A DNA stretch of 58,248 bases, taken from positions 1 to 58,248 of the forward strand of contig JAUNSU010000011.1 of assembly GCA_030539035.1 (NCBI GenBank). The letters are read 5' to 3'. Both the position numbers and the translations under genes were made by a program. This document shows positions 1 to 9,820 of the stretch, piece after piece. Numbering within the stretch: the first letter of the stretch is position 1; the number at the start of each line of letters is the position of its first letter. Under the pieces are notes generated by a model. It saw only the letters and a list, made by a program, of their open reading frames with translations. It searched no databases and was not told where the DNA came from. Source of the stretch: Planctomycetia bacterium (GTDB lineage: Bacteria; Planctomycetota; Planctomycetia; Pirellulales; Thermoguttaceae).

Positions 1-114
1 GGAGCGTTCTTCATATCCGCCGGACCTCGCTTGAAATCCCCTCGCGGACCAGCTTTCGGAGCGTTCTTCATATCCGCCGGACCTCGCTTGAAGTCCCCTC
101 GCGGACCAGCTTTC
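1..114. repeat. 57-base tandem repeat, two full copies, inside the EF-hand gene
   Basis: Positions 1-57 and 58-114 are near-identical 57-base units (one base differs, aaatccc versus aagtccc), and a partial degenerate unit follows at about 115-146. The period is a multiple of three, so the unit adds or removes 19 residues without breaking the frame. The array may continue left of the window. Confidence 0.9.
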
Positions 115-692
115 GGAGCATCTTTCATGTTCGGCTTGCGAAATTCGCCTTTGTTTTCATGAGCATTCTTAAATTTTTCAGCCATTTTGGCCCGAAAAGC
201 CATTCGTTCCTCTTGAGAGACAAATCCATCATGATCCGAATCCATCTTTTCAAGCATTTTTACGACTTTTTTGATCTCGATTTTTCCATCTTTCATCCCA
301 AAAGGCATTGGGCCCTGAACATGTCCGCGGAATTCCTGTCCCTTTTCAGGTCCTCGGAAATCGCGCGGTCCACGGAATCCCTGTTCTCCTTCCGGACCTC
401 GGAAATTATGATGTCCGCGGAATTCCTGTCCTTCTTTTGGTCCTCGATCAGCAAATCGCTTATTTTTTTCATTTTTTCTATTTTTAAATTCAGGGCGGTC
501 TTGCGGTCTGAAGTCCGATTTCTTTGTTCGATCAAATTTATGGTCATTTTCGGATACCGCCTCTCGGTCCATCTTTTGGGGACGAGGGCCTTCTGCTCCT
601 TTTTTAGCCTGCGGGGCTTTTTCTTCTTTCGCAAAACCTGCACCGGCGAGCAGAACCAATCCAATCACTAAAGCAAAAACATTGATTTTCAT
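1..692 (-). CDS. Exported EF-hand protein with tandem repeats (3' end cut off by window)
   Basis: The reading frame opens at an ATG at 692 (minus strand) behind an AAAGGAG site and stays open to the window edge, so the C-terminus is missing. The first 21 residues (MKINVFALVIGLVLLAGAGFA) form a signal peptide. A basic low-complexity region rich in E/Q-F-R-G and R-P/G motifs follows. Around residue 150 there is one canonical EF-hand loop, DSDHDGFVSQEE, with Asp at 1, 3 and 5, Gly at 6 and Glu at 12, so calcium binding is likely. The end holds a 19-residue repeat (NAPKAGPRGDFKRGPADMK) encoded by near-identical 57-base units. Exported EF-hand proteins with such linkers are common in Planctomycetota, but I know no function for this one. 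The plus-strand frame at 159-671 and the minus-strand frame at 293-664 are shadows of it. Confidence 0.8.
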   Translation of the reverse strand, partial: MKINVFALVIGLVLLAGAGFAKEEKAPQAKKGAEGPRPQKMDREAVSENDHKFDRTKKSDFRPQDRPEFKNRKNEKNKRFADRGPKEGQEFRGHHNFRGPEGEQGFRGPRDFRGPEKGQEFRGHVQGPMPFGMKDGKIEIKKVVKMLEKMDSDHDGFVSQEERMAFRAKMAEKFKNAHENKGEFRKPNMKDAPKAGPRGDFKRGPADMKNAPKAGPRGDFKRGPADMKNA

Positions 693-856
693 TCTTAATC
701 TCCTTTGGTAATAGGTCCTATCGTCTTCCAAAAACACTTTATGAAATTCGATTTGGGCACTTTAAACAACCGGCCAGTTGAATTTTCAATAGTTTAAAAC
801 AAATTCTTTTTCAAAAGGTTTCGGAGAAAAAAAATATTTTTACTGGAAAATTGCCC

Positions 857-885
857 TTTTCCCGGTGTTAAGAAATCGATATACT
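857..885 (+). promoter_or_regulatory. Possible promoter of the lipoprotein gene
   Basis: A TATACT -10 hexamer at 880-885 lies 17 bases after a poor -35 (TTTTCC, 857-862). It would give a leader of about 34 bases before the ATG at 926. The rest of the 693-925 gap shows nothing clear. Confidence 0.3.
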
Positions 886-925
886 TGCGTAAGAATTGTT
901 TTTTAAACCCGACTTCGAGGAGATC

Positions 926-2074
926 ATGTTAAAAAGAGAGAATACAAAAATCGCCGTTTTTAATGGAAGAAATCGATTTTTCTTCCGTTTTTGCAGGGAT
1001 TTTCTGCCCATTTTCTTTTTATTTATTCTGCTGACAGGCTGCGGAACAACAAAATGGTCGGATACCGGCCGGACCGCGACAGAACAGCTTCTTATCAGTT
1101 CCGCGATAGAAGATGTGATCGATGAATTCGATTTTTATCCATTGGCCGGAAGAAAAGTTTTTATCAAAAAAGACGGGATCAACTGTACGGACAACCAATA
1201 TCTGTTCACTGTTCTGCGCCAGCAGTTGGCGGCCAACGGTGTTTTTATCAAAGATAAGGAAGATGAAGCCGAATATATTCTCGAAATCGCCCCGGGAGCA
1301 GTTGGAACCAATCGATACGATCTCATGTACGGGATCTCAAAAACGGAAGTTCCTTCTGTTCTTTCAGGCGGAACCGTATCGACCATTCCGGAAATATCCC
1401 TGATTAAAAGAACAGATCAAAAAGCCCAGGTAAAATTGATGATGTGGGCTTACAATAAAAAAAATGGAAGTATTATTTGGCAGTCGGGAACAAAATCCAA
1501 GACCGCCTTTATTCGGGATCGTTGGTTCTTCGGTATTGGTCCGATTTCAAAATCATCCTTTGAGCCTAAAATCAAGGTGGTTGGCGATAATGTCGAGATT
1601 CCCGGCGAAGAAAATTTCCGTAAGAATTATATCGCAAAAGATGCAAAGCCTTCGGTGAAAACAGAAGCGGTCTATCGCGAAATTGATCAGGAGTCCATGG
1701 ATCGCCTGGAAGCAATTCGGGAAGACGGACGTCTGAAATTCGATAAAAATCTTCAGGCAAAAAAAGGCAAAAAGAAAGAAGGCGAATCGGAATCCAAAGA
1801 TGATCCGGATTCAAAGGAAAAGCCTGAAAAAACGGCGAAAAAAGAGCCGGATTCTCCGAAGACCGCTCTGAAATCACCGAAAAAGGAAGAAGATTTTCCA
1901 ACTTCAAAAACGGCGATTCTTCCGGTCAATTACACAACGGACCTTCCCAAAAAAGAAGAGATCCCCAAGGAAAATCCTCCGTCGGCTTTTACTCCGGAAA
2001 GCAGGGAGGATCTTCCTGTTCTCGAATTTGATCATATAAAATTACCGCTTCACTCCCCATGTGTTCCCGAATAA
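926..2074 (+). CDS. Putative lipoprotein with charged C-terminal tail (DUF6655-like?)
   Basis: The start at 926 is chosen over the in-frame upstream codon at 896 because a GAGGAG site (917-922) precedes it; this gives 382 residues. Residues 1-40 form a lipoprotein signal ending in LLTGC, so the mature protein should be lipid-anchored. The folded part (about 40-230) begins GTTKWSDTGRTATEQLLIS, which resembles planctomycetal lipoproteins I recall as DUF6655; that link is not verified. The last 130 residues are Lys/Glu/Pro-rich and probably unstructured. The next gene begins 13 bases after the stop, so the two are probably cotranscribed. Function unknown. Confidence 0.75.
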   Translation: MLKRENTKIAVFNGRNRFFFRFCRDFLPIFFLFILLTGCGTTKWSDTGRTATEQLLISSAIEDVIDEFDFYPLAGRKVFIKKDGINCTDNQYLFTVLRQQLAANGVFIKDKEDEAEYILEIAPGAVGTNRYDLMYGISKTEVPSVLSGGTVSTIPEISLIKRTDQKAQVKLMMWAYNKKNGSIIWQSGTKSKTAFIRDRWFFGIGPISKSSFEPKIKVVGDNVEIPGEENFRKNYIAKDAKPSVKTEAVYREIDQESMDRLEAIREDGRLKFDKNLQAKKGKKKEGESESKDDPDSKEKPEKTAKKEPDSPKTALKSPKKEEDFPTSKTAILPVNYTTDLPKKEEIPKENPPSAFTPESREDLPVLEFDHIKLPLHSPCVPE

Positions 2075-2087
2075 AAGAAAGTGTTCG

Positions 2088-3089
2088 ATGTCCGGATCAA
2101 AAAAATTCATTTTCCTTTTTCTGATCTTTCTTTTTTCCTTTCTGAACGGAAATGCCGAAGATTCGATTCAGGACGCCATTCTTTATGAATCAGCCGGACA
2201 GCAAAAAGAACTTTCGGGCAAGATCTTGAACTTGACTGGTGCGGAAGGACTGATCGTTCTTCAAAAAGGATCACAAGTTCCGGATTATATTCCGATAAGT
2301 TCCATTATCGAAATCCGGACATCAAAATGCGATGCGCATAAAGCAGGTGATCGCGCCTTTGAGGAAGGCGAAAAAAACAGGACCTCTGAATCCTTCAGCA
2401 AAGCCGTCGATTATTATCGGGAAGCGCGAAAAAACGGCGAAAAACGTCCCTGGATGCGAGCATGGATCACTTCTTTGATCGTAAAATCACTCAAAGGAGC
2501 CGGACGGGAAACCGAAGCCGTTCAGGAATTTCTGATCCTTTGTCAAATTGATCCTCTTTCTCCTTATTTGGATTCCATCCCTTTGCAATGGATCGTGTCC
2601 CGGTCAATGGCCCCGGAAAAAAGGATTGAACTCGAACAGATCGTTCTCCCCTGGATCAACTCTCAGCAGAATCCCGGCGGAAAACCGAATCCAACCGCTC
2701 AATTACTTGCGGCATCCTTTTTACTGGAAAGCAGTAATGGACCCTATCGGCAAATCGCGGCAGATGCTCTTGAAGCGCTTATTCTTGCCCCTTCATCCAA
2801 TCAGGGATCTTCTGCAAGGAAAGATCTCGCACTGCTTGCAACCGCCCAGCTTTGGCGGCTCAAAATGCACCGATCGCTTTCGGAAAATGAAATCAGCTTC
2901 TGGAAAGAAATGAGTTTTCGACTTTCTCCTTCCTTGCAGGCTGGGCCAATCTTCTTGACAGGAAAAGCGTTTTTAAAAATTGGACAAAAAGAAAAAGCCA
3001 AAGAATTACTCCTGAGGATCCCGATTTTATATCCTCTGGAAAAAGATCTCTCCCAAGAAGCAATGCGCCTTCTTCCCGCTGAAAAATAA
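2088..3089 (+). CDS. Exported helical protein, TPR-like, unknown function
   Basis: This 333-residue protein starts MSGSKKFIFLFLIFLFSFLNGNAEDS, a clear signal peptide. ATG 2088 is preferred over the in-frame GTG at 2061, which would overlap the upstream gene and delay the hydrophobic core. The ribosome site is weak, which fits translational coupling to the gene 13 bases upstream. After a short beta-like segment (about 45-85), the rest is alpha-helical with TPR-like spacing (for example the stretches near residues 95-150 and 300-330). No catalytic motif is seen. Together with the lipoprotein it may be an envelope pair; the function is unknown. Confidence 0.75.
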   Translation: MSGSKKFIFLFLIFLFSFLNGNAEDSIQDAILYESAGQQKELSGKILNLTGAEGLIVLQKGSQVPDYIPISSIIEIRTSKCDAHKAGDRAFEEGEKNRTSESFSKAVDYYREARKNGEKRPWMRAWITSLIVKSLKGAGRETEAVQEFLILCQIDPLSPYLDSIPLQWIVSRSMAPEKRIELEQIVLPWINSQQNPGGKPNPTAQLLAASFLLESSNGPYRQIAADALEALILAPSSNQGSSARKDLALLATAQLWRLKMHRSLSENEISFWKEMSFRLSPSLQAGPIFLTGKAFLKIGQKEKAKELLLRIPILYPLEKDLSQEAMRLLPAEK

Positions 3090-3216
3090 TAAACACGATT
3101 TTCTTTTTCATGGAAAATTTCCCGGTAAACCAATTCCAGTCTTTTCTCTCTATACTTGAAAAAAGAAAGAAATTAGACTTATTTTTCTTATTTCAGGATG
3201 AAAACGAATCCAAATC

Positions 3217-3225
3217 TGATATAAT
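3217..3225 (+). promoter_or_regulatory. Extended -10 promoter for the alpha-2-macroglobulin operon
   Basis: TGaTATAAT at 3217-3225 is a good extended -10; there is no good -35. It would give a leader of about 48 bases before the ATG at 3281, which has a strong AAAAAGGAG site. Confidence 0.45.
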
Positions 3226-3280
3226 CTTTTCAACAGATCCTCAAGAAATTTTGTGAAATCAGAAAAAAGGAGAAATTCTA

Positions 3281-6200
3281 ATGGCCTGTTTTAATCTGAA
3301 TAAACGTATTACGTGTTTTATTTTCGCACTTTTGATATTTACCGCAGGATCAAATTTCTGTGCTCTTTTCGATTCTTCGAACGGACAACTGATTGCGGCA
3401 AGTTCAAAAAAAGGAAAAACAATGATCGATCTCAAAAGTATTGCTCCGGATTCCGATGATCTTTATCTGGAATGTAAAAAGGCGATTAAATCCGATCGGC
3501 TTTATAAAGAAGTCTTTGATGTTCTTCATCCCTGGACGCTTCGACCGGATAATCGATCCAGGTATCTTCCGGAAGGCATTGATCTTGTCTGCGATTGTTT
3601 GGCGAATCTTAACCGACTTGAAGAAACGGATTCTTATCTGGAAACAATCATAAAAATTCATGGAACGAATTGGCGGGCCCTTCAAACGGCCGCTCAAAAA
3701 CACTTATCGAATACCTGGGGAGTCCTTAGGGACGGAAAATTCTTCCGGGGATCCTATTCCGGAGAAAGAGTCTATTCAACGCAAAGAGATCGGGTCCGCG
3801 CCATTCAGATCATGTTGAAGGCGGAAAACCTGCTCCAAAAGGATTTCGAGGGGAATAAGGCCGATACTTCCGATCTTCACAAATTTTACTCGATCTTCGC
3901 CGATCTTTTCGTTCAGTATGAATATTGGAAATACCAGATTCTCACCGATTTATCCAAGCTCCCCGATTATCAGTCGGAAGAGATGAATTTTCGAAGTCGA
4001 GGTTCCAATTATGCCCCGGTCGATGAACAGGGAAATCCCGTTTTTTATCCGCTTCCCAAAAATTTCAAATCGGCGAAAAACGACGGGGAACGATATCGTT
4101 TTCTGCTCGACAAAGCCGCCAAGGCCGCTCCGGAATGGAATGATTGGGGACTTTTTCAACAGGTTCATTTTCTTCAGAATCAGTTCAGTGTTCAGACCCT
4201 TCGCAGCTATCAGTTTTTCTTTCCGCGATCGGAAAATCAGCATGAGGAACAGGGATCGGAAACAGGGATCTGGGCTCTTCATACGCTTACAGATCAGGAA
4301 ACCATCGCACGGCTCGCAAATGGGATCAAGCGGTTTGATCTTCCTGATGAATACAATCCCATCGTTCTTTTAAAGAAGATCCTTGATTCCACGAATCTGG
4401 AAAGCCGTAAAACCGCGCGATTTCAGTTGGCTCAAATTTATTTAAACCGGCGTCAATACGTAAAAGCCGCAAACATCTATCGCGAGATTCTCAGTCCGAA
4501 CGGCGATCATCGCGGCGGATCGCATTTCGATAAAGTTCAATACGAACAGATCGTTGGAAATTGGGGGCAGTTCGAACCTGCGAAAGATTTCGCGCACAAT
4601 ACAAAAGCCGAGATCTTTTGGCGGTTCCGCAATGGGCGATCCGTATCGTTGACCGCACATCGGATCCGAATTCCCGAATTGATCAGCGATATTCAATCTT
4701 ATATCCGATCCTTCGAAAATCAGGAGGAAAAAACGCCTCAATGGAACCGAATGCAAATTTCCCAGATCGGATATAAACTGGTCAATAATCCGGAAGAACG
4801 GGAAAAATATCTTGCGGAAAAAATTAAGGAATGGACAATCGCTCTGGAACCGAAAAATGATCATTTCGATGATCGAATTCCGATTGATCTTCCTTTCTCA
4901 AAAGCGGGCGCCTATCTGATCGAAGCACAAATGAAAAATGGAAATCGCGATGCCGTTGTCGTTTGGATCAACGATACCGCGATCGTCGAAAAGAGATTGA
5001 AAGACGATGTTCTTTATTTCGTTGCGGACGCCAAAACCGGACAGCCGGTTCCGAATCTCGATCTGAAATTTTTCGGATTTGGCCAAGTTGAGAAAAAAGC
5101 GCAATTTTTCGGCAGCAGAAGAAGCCGAAAAATGATTTTCCAAACAGAAGATTTTTCCAGAAAAACCGATAAAAATGGACTGATCACCGTTCCGCAGAAA
5201 ACCTATTCGAATCCGGGAGGATCCTCCTTAAACTGGCTTGTCTCCGTTAATTCAAAAAATGAGAATTCCGGGGAAAAGCGATTCGGATTCCTTGGTTTTA
5301 AAAACTATTGGTTCGGACTTCCCTTTATTCCGGACCTTCAGGAAGCGCGTGCGTTTTTCATGTCGGACAAACCGGTCTATCGGCCCGGCCAAAATGTCGA
5401 TTTCAAATTCTGGATCGGATCAACGCGATACGATCTCCCCCTGAAATGGGATTGGACAAAAAAGAAGGCCCATTTCAAATTGAGCGACCCAATGGGAAAT
5501 ATTGTCCTCGAAAAAACGGTTCAACTCGACGCTTGGGGAGGATACTCCGAATCCTTCCCGATCCCCAAAGACGCCAAGCTGGGTCAATGGAGCATAGGGG
5601 TCTTCAACGAAAAAGAAAAATCGCGGCTTGGAACCGGAAATTTCTCCATCGAAGAATATAAAAAACCGGAATATGAAGTTCTTGTCGACGCGCCAAAAGA
5701 TCCTGTTCAGCTTGGAGATTCCTTTAAAGTTGATATTTCCGCAAAATACTATTTCGGCGCTCCGGTTGCGGAAGGAAAAGTCAAATATACCGTTTATCGA
5801 ACAGCAACATCGACGGCATGGTATCCGGTCCGTCCCTGGGACTGGTTTTATGGAAATGGATATGGATGGTTGATTCCCGATGCCGATTGGTATCCCGGCT
5901 GGAAAATCTGGGGGACCCGGACTCCGATCCCCTTCTGGATCCCGCGCTCCTTTACTCCGCCCGAAATCGTTGCGGAAAATGAAGTCGAAATTGGAAAAGA
6001 GGGAAAGATCTCCGTCGAGATCGATTCCTCCTCCGCCAAGGTCCTTTTCCCCAATGAGGATCAGCAGTATAAAATCATCGCGGAAGTAGTCGATCAATCG
6101 CGCAGAACCATTGTCGGATCGGCGAATGTCAATGTGTCCCGATCTCCGTTTAAAATTTACGTTCATACGAATCGGGGATATTATCGGCCGAACGATCAGA

Positions 6201-9200
6201 TCCGAACAACGGTCAACGCCCGGCGTGCGGATGGAAAGCCTGTTTCCGGAAACGCCGTTCTCAAAGTCTTTAAAGTTCTTTATCAATCAAATGAAAATGA
6301 GATCATTCCCGTTGAAAAAATCGTTCACACAGCTTCCGTAAAATTGGATGAAGAAGGGAAGGGGACGATCTCTTTCTCCGCAGGCAATGGGGGCCAATAT
6401 CGACTTTCGGCCTCATTAACCGATTCCAAAGGAAGAACCGTTGAAGGAGGATCTCTCCTTTCCGTTCATGGAAACGGGAACAGCAATCAAAAGGATTCTT
6501 TCCGGTTTAATCAGCTGGAACTGATCACGGAAAAAGCGGAATATGTTCCCGGCGAAAAAGTCCGGATACTGGTCAATACGGATAAAGCCGATTCGACCGT
6601 TCTTCTTTTTGTCCGGACAGACAAAGGAGTTTCCTCCAAACCGGAGATCCTTCGACTCAACGGACAGACCGGAATTTATGAATTTGAAATTAAAACGGCC
6701 GATATGCCGAATATTTTTGTCGAAGGGCTTGTTGTATCTGAAGGGAAGCCGTTCTCTTTGCAAAAAGAGATCGTCGTTCCTCCGGAAAATCGCATGCTGG
6801 ATATTGCGGTCCAGCCTTCGAAAGATCAATACCGGCCCGGCGAAAAAGCGAAAGCGATGATTACGGTTTCCGATTCCAACGGGAAGCCCGTTTCCGGACA
6901 GGTTGTCGTCGCAATTTATGATCGATCGCTGGAGTATATTGTCGGCGGATCGAATATCGGCGATATAAAAGATCTTTTCTGGAAATGGCGGCGATATTCC
7001 ACTCCCGGATTCGAAAGCAATCTGGAGAAGCTGTTTTCTCATATTACCAAAAATGGAGAAGATCCGATGAGATCGCTCGGCATTTTCGGGGGTGTTCAAA
7101 GTATAATCGCGAAAAACAGCAATGGGACAAGATCCCGCCGCATGTTTAAAGCCGCCGGCGCAAGAGCAATGGACGGGGATCAGCTCGAAATGGAAGCGGT
7201 TGAGGACGCAATGCCCTTGGCCGCCGCTGCCCCGATGGTGATGGAATCCAATGAGGCGATGGAATCCGATGCGATGATGAGTGATGCGGCAATGGAAATG
7301 CCAATGGATATGGAAACAAAGCCTGCGCCTGTTCCCAGTGCGGAAGAGGAAGCGGCATTGATCAATCCGGCGATTCGCAAAAATTTTGCGGACACCGCAC
7401 TTTGGGCCGCGAACCTTCAAACGAATAAAAAAGGAGAAGTCCCCATCGATCTCCAAATGCCGGAGAACCTTACGACATGGAAGATCCGTGTTTGGTCGAT
7501 CGCTTCCGGAAGCCGAGTCGGAGAAGGATCGTCCGAGATCATTACCGGAAAGAATCTTATTATCCGAATGCAGAAGCCCCGTTTCCTTGTTCAAAAGGAC
7601 GAAGTCTTTTTAACCGCGAATATCCATAATTATCTTACCTCGGAAAAAGAAGTTCAAGTCGAACTGGAATTTCCGAAAGAAGAATCGTTCATTTCTCCGA
7701 TCGACAAGGATCTTACCCGAAAGGTAAAGATCCCCGCACAAGGAGAACAGCGAATTGACTGGCGTGTTCGCGCAGATCATATCGGATCGGCAACCATTCG
7801 AATGAAGGCTCTTACCGATGAGGAATCCGACGCGGTTGAAGAAACGATCCCGATCCTGGTTCATGGTTTTCCGAAGCAGGAAGCGATCTCCGGAATGATT
7901 CCTTCCGGGCAAAAGGAAACGACCTTCCGTTTTAATATTCCCAAAGAGCGGCGTCCGGAAGAAAGCCGGCTCACGATCCGCTTTTCGCCTTCTCTTGCCG
8001 GATCCATGTTCGATGCGCTTCCTTATCTGATCGATTATCCTTACGGATGCACCGAACAGACTTTGAACCGGTTTTTACCGCTTCTGATCGTTCAAAATCT
8101 TCTTCTGGAAAACGGGATCGATCTTGCCGATCTGCGCGAAAAACGAACGAACTTGAACTCGCAGGAGATGGGTGATCCCGCAAACCGCGCAAAGCAATGG
8201 AAAACAAAGCTCGCGAGTTCGGAAGCGGTTTTCAATCAAAAAATCGTTCGGGAACTCTCGAAAGAAGGTGCGGATAAACTGCTCCGCATGCAGTGCGCCG
8301 ACGGCGGATGGGGATGGTTCAGCGGATACGCGGAACATTCCTCCCCCTACTTAACCGCACTCGTTCTTCATGGACTGATCATCGCCGATCGGCTTGATGT
8401 CGGCGTTGACTCCGGGACGTTGACCCGCGGCAAGAATTGGCTGTCCAATTATTTGCGCGAAGAATCACTTAAAATTTTCCGCGGAAAAATCTGGTCCGAT
8501 AAAAAGAAAAAAGAAAGACCGGAAGCATGGAAATCTCATGCGGACGATCTCGACGCGCTCGTCTATTCCGTGTTGACGGAATTTGACCTGAAAGGAAAGA
8601 ATGATCTTGCCTTCCCGCAAAAGGAAAAAGATTTTACCGTATGGTCCAATGAACGGGAAAATTCGCTCTCCTATATGCAAAAAGAACTTTGGGATGCGCG
8701 CAGTCAAATTTCTTACTATTCGGCCTCTCTCTTTGCCCTTGCTCTTTGCAATGAAGGATTGGAAAATCATCGGGATCAAATCGAAGGAATTGTCCGCATG
8801 CTTTCGCAATTTCTCAAGCAGGACGAAGAAAATCAAACCGCCTGGCTGGATCTTTCCGGATCACGATCCTGGTACTGGCGGTGGTATGCAAACGATCTGG
8901 AAACACAGGCGCACTATTTAAAACTTCTTGTAAGACTGGATCCCAAAGGATCAATCGCACCGCGCCTGGTCAAGTATCTTTTGACCAACAGAAAGAACGG
9001 ATCTCATTGGAATTCGACCCGTGATACTGCGTATTGCATTGAAGCCTTTTCCGATTATCTGAAGATCACCGGAGAACTGGATGCAAAGACTTCCGTCGAT
9101 CTGATCGTCGGAGGAAAAATCTTAAAGACCGTGAAGATCACCCCGGAAAATCTTTTCGCGATCGACAATACCCTGATCCTTTCCGGCGATGAGCTGGCAA

Positions 9201-9778
9201 CAGGTCCCTGCGAGATCACGATCCGCCAAACAGGTAATGGACCGATCTACTTCAATGCCTGGATGGAAAATTTCACACTGGAAGATCCCATTCTGAAAAC
9301 CGGGCTTGAGCTGAAAGCGGAGCGAAGATATTATCGGCTGGAAAAAGATCGGAATGCGAAAGAAAATGTTGCCGGAGGACGGGGACAGGCAGCTTCTATC
9401 GCCGTCGAAAAATACAAAAAGATCCCCCTGAAAGATCATGATAAAATTCAGTCGGGCGATCTGATCGAAGTGGAACTTCTGCTCGAAAGCAAAAACGATT
9501 ACGATTCCATTCTGATCGAAGACATGAAGCCGGCCGGATTTGAACCGGTCGATCTCCGGAGCGGATACACAAACAACACACTGGGAGCCTACGTGGAATA
9601 CAGAGATGAACGCGTCTGCTTCTTTGTATTCGGACTGAATCAGGGCAAGCATTCCGTTTCCTATCGTTTACGCGCAGAACAACCGGGTCAATTTTCCGCT
9701 CTTCCCGCAAAGATCTGGGGTATGTATGCACCCGAGCTGAAAGGAAATGCGGATGAATTCAAAATCCAAATCCAATAA
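3281..9778 (+). CDS. Bacterial alpha-2-macroglobulin with thioester motif
   Basis: At 2165 residues this is a large member of the bacterial alpha-2-macroglobulin family, protease-trapping proteins of the periplasm. A signal peptide covers about the first 30-40 residues. Residues 60-480 are mainly helical, TPR-like. Macroglobulin (MG) beta domains follow, with the MG2-type segment DKPVYRPGQNVDFKFW near 694, and the A2M segment ALWAANLQTNKKGEV near 1372. The thioester motif GCTEQ has Cys1590 and Gln1593, followed by an alpha/alpha toroid ending near 1960 and a receptor-like beta domain. A Met/Ala/Glu-rich linker (about 1305-1355) could be the bait region. No penicillin-binding protein 1c gene lies nearby, unlike the enterobacterial arrangement. 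The next gene starts 42 bases downstream, so an operon is likely. Confidence 0.93.
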   Translation: MACFNLNKRITCFIFALLIFTAGSNFCALFDSSNGQLIAASSKKGKTMIDLKSIAPDSDDLYLECKKAIKSDRLYKEVFDVLHPWTLRPDNRSRYLPEGIDLVCDCLANLNRLEETDSYLETIIKIHGTNWRALQTAAQKHLSNTWGVLRDGKFFRGSYSGERVYSTQRDRVRAIQIMLKAENLLQKDFEGNKADTSDLHKFYSIFADLFVQYEYWKYQILTDLSKLPDYQSEEMNFRSRGSNYAPVDEQGNPVFYPLPKNFKSAKNDGERYRFLLDKAAKAAPEWNDWGLFQQVHFLQNQFSVQTLRSYQFFFPRSENQHEEQGSETGIWALHTLTDQETIARLANGIKRFDLPDEYNPIVLLKKILDSTNLESRKTARFQLAQIYLNRRQYVKAANIYREILSPNGDHRGGSHFDKVQYEQIVGNWGQFEPAKDFAHNTKAEIFWRFRNGRSVSLTAHRIRIPELISDIQSYIRSFENQEEKTPQWNRMQISQIGYKLVNNPEEREKYLAEKIKEWTIALEPKNDHFDDRIPIDLPFSKAGAYLIEAQMKNGNRDAVVVWINDTAIVEKRLKDDVLYFVADAKTGQPVPNLDLKFFGFGQVEKKAQFFGSRRSRKMIFQTEDFSRKTDKNGLITVPQKTYSNPGGSSLNWLVSVNSKNENSGEKRFGFLGFKNYWFGLPFIPDLQEARAFFMSDKPVYRPGQNVDFKFWIGSTRYDLPLKWDWTKKKAHFKLSDPMGNIVLEKTVQLDAWGGYSESFPIPKDAKLGQWSIGVFNEKEKSRLGTGNFSIEEYKKPEYEVLVDAPKDPVQLGDSFKVDISAKYYFGAPVAEGKVKYTVYRTATSTAWYPVRPWDWFYGNGYGWLIPDADWYPGWKIWGTRTPIPFWIPRSFTPPEIVAENEVEIGKEGKISVEIDSSSAKVLFPNEDQQYKIIAEVVDQSRRTIVGSANVNVSRSPFKIYVHTNRGYYRPNDQIRTTVNARRADGKPVSGNAVLKVFKVLYQSNENEIIPVEKIVHTASVKLDEEGKGTISFSAGNGGQYRLSASLTDSKGRTVEGGSLLSVHGNGNSNQKDSFRFNQLELITEKAEYVPGEKVRILVNTDKADSTVLLFVRTDKGVSSKPEILRLNGQTGIYEFEIKTADMPNIFVEGLVVSEGKPFSLQKEIVVPPENRMLDIAVQPSKDQYRPGEKAKAMITVSDSNGKPVSGQVVVAIYDRSLEYIVGGSNIGDIKDLFWKWRRYSTPGFESNLEKLFSHITKNGEDPMRSLGIFGGVQSIIAKNSNGTRSRRMFKAAGARAMDGDQLEMEAVEDAMPLAAAAPMVMESNEAMESDAMMSDAAMEMPMDMETKPAPVPSAEEEAALINPAIRKNFADTALWAANLQTNKKGEVPIDLQMPENLTTWKIRVWSIASGSRVGEGSSEIITGKNLIIRMQKPRFLVQKDEVFLTANIHNYLTSEKEVQVELEFPKEESFISPIDKDLTRKVKIPAQGEQRIDWRVRADHIGSATIRMKALTDEESDAVEETIPILVHGFPKQEAISGMIPSGQKETTFRFNIPKERRPEESRLTIRFSPSLAGSMFDALPYLIDYPYGCTEQTLNRFLPLLIVQNLLLENGIDLADLREKRTNLNSQEMGDPANRAKQWKTKLASSEAVFNQKIVRELSKEGADKLLRMQCADGGWGWFSGYAEHSSPYLTALVLHGLIIADRLDVGVDSGTLTRGKNWLSNYLREESLKIFRGKIWSDKKKKERPEAWKSHADDLDALVYSVLTEFDLKGKNDLAFPQKEKDFTVWSNERENSLSYMQKELWDARSQISYYSASLFALALCNEGLENHRDQIEGIVRMLSQFLKQDEENQTAWLDLSGSRSWYWRWYANDLETQAHYLKLLVRLDPKGSIAPRLVKYLLTNRKNGSHWNSTRDTAYCIEAFSDYLKITGELDAKTSVDLIVGGKILKTVKITPENLFAIDNTLILSGDELATGPCEITIRQTGNGPIYFNAWMENFTLEDPILKTGLELKAERRYYRLEKDRNAKENVAGGRGQAASIAVEKYKKIPLKDHDKIQSGDLIEVELLLESKNDYDSILIEDMKPAGFEPVDLRSGYTNNTLGAYVEYRDERVCFFVFGLNQGKHSVSYRLRAEQPGQFSALPAKIWGMYAPELKGNADEFKIQIQ

Positions 9779-9820
9779 TCGTTAATATTCCGCAAAATCC
9801 ATTTTTGAAAGAGATTTTTC

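Noticed and set aside
896..925. Upstream start at 896 for the lipoprotein
   Set aside because: No ribosome site there, and the lipoprotein signal is normal length from 926.
7146..7395. Short minus-strand ORFs (70 and 71 codons) in the macroglobulin gene
   Set aside because: They are the complement of the Met/Ala/Glu linker; no ribosome site.
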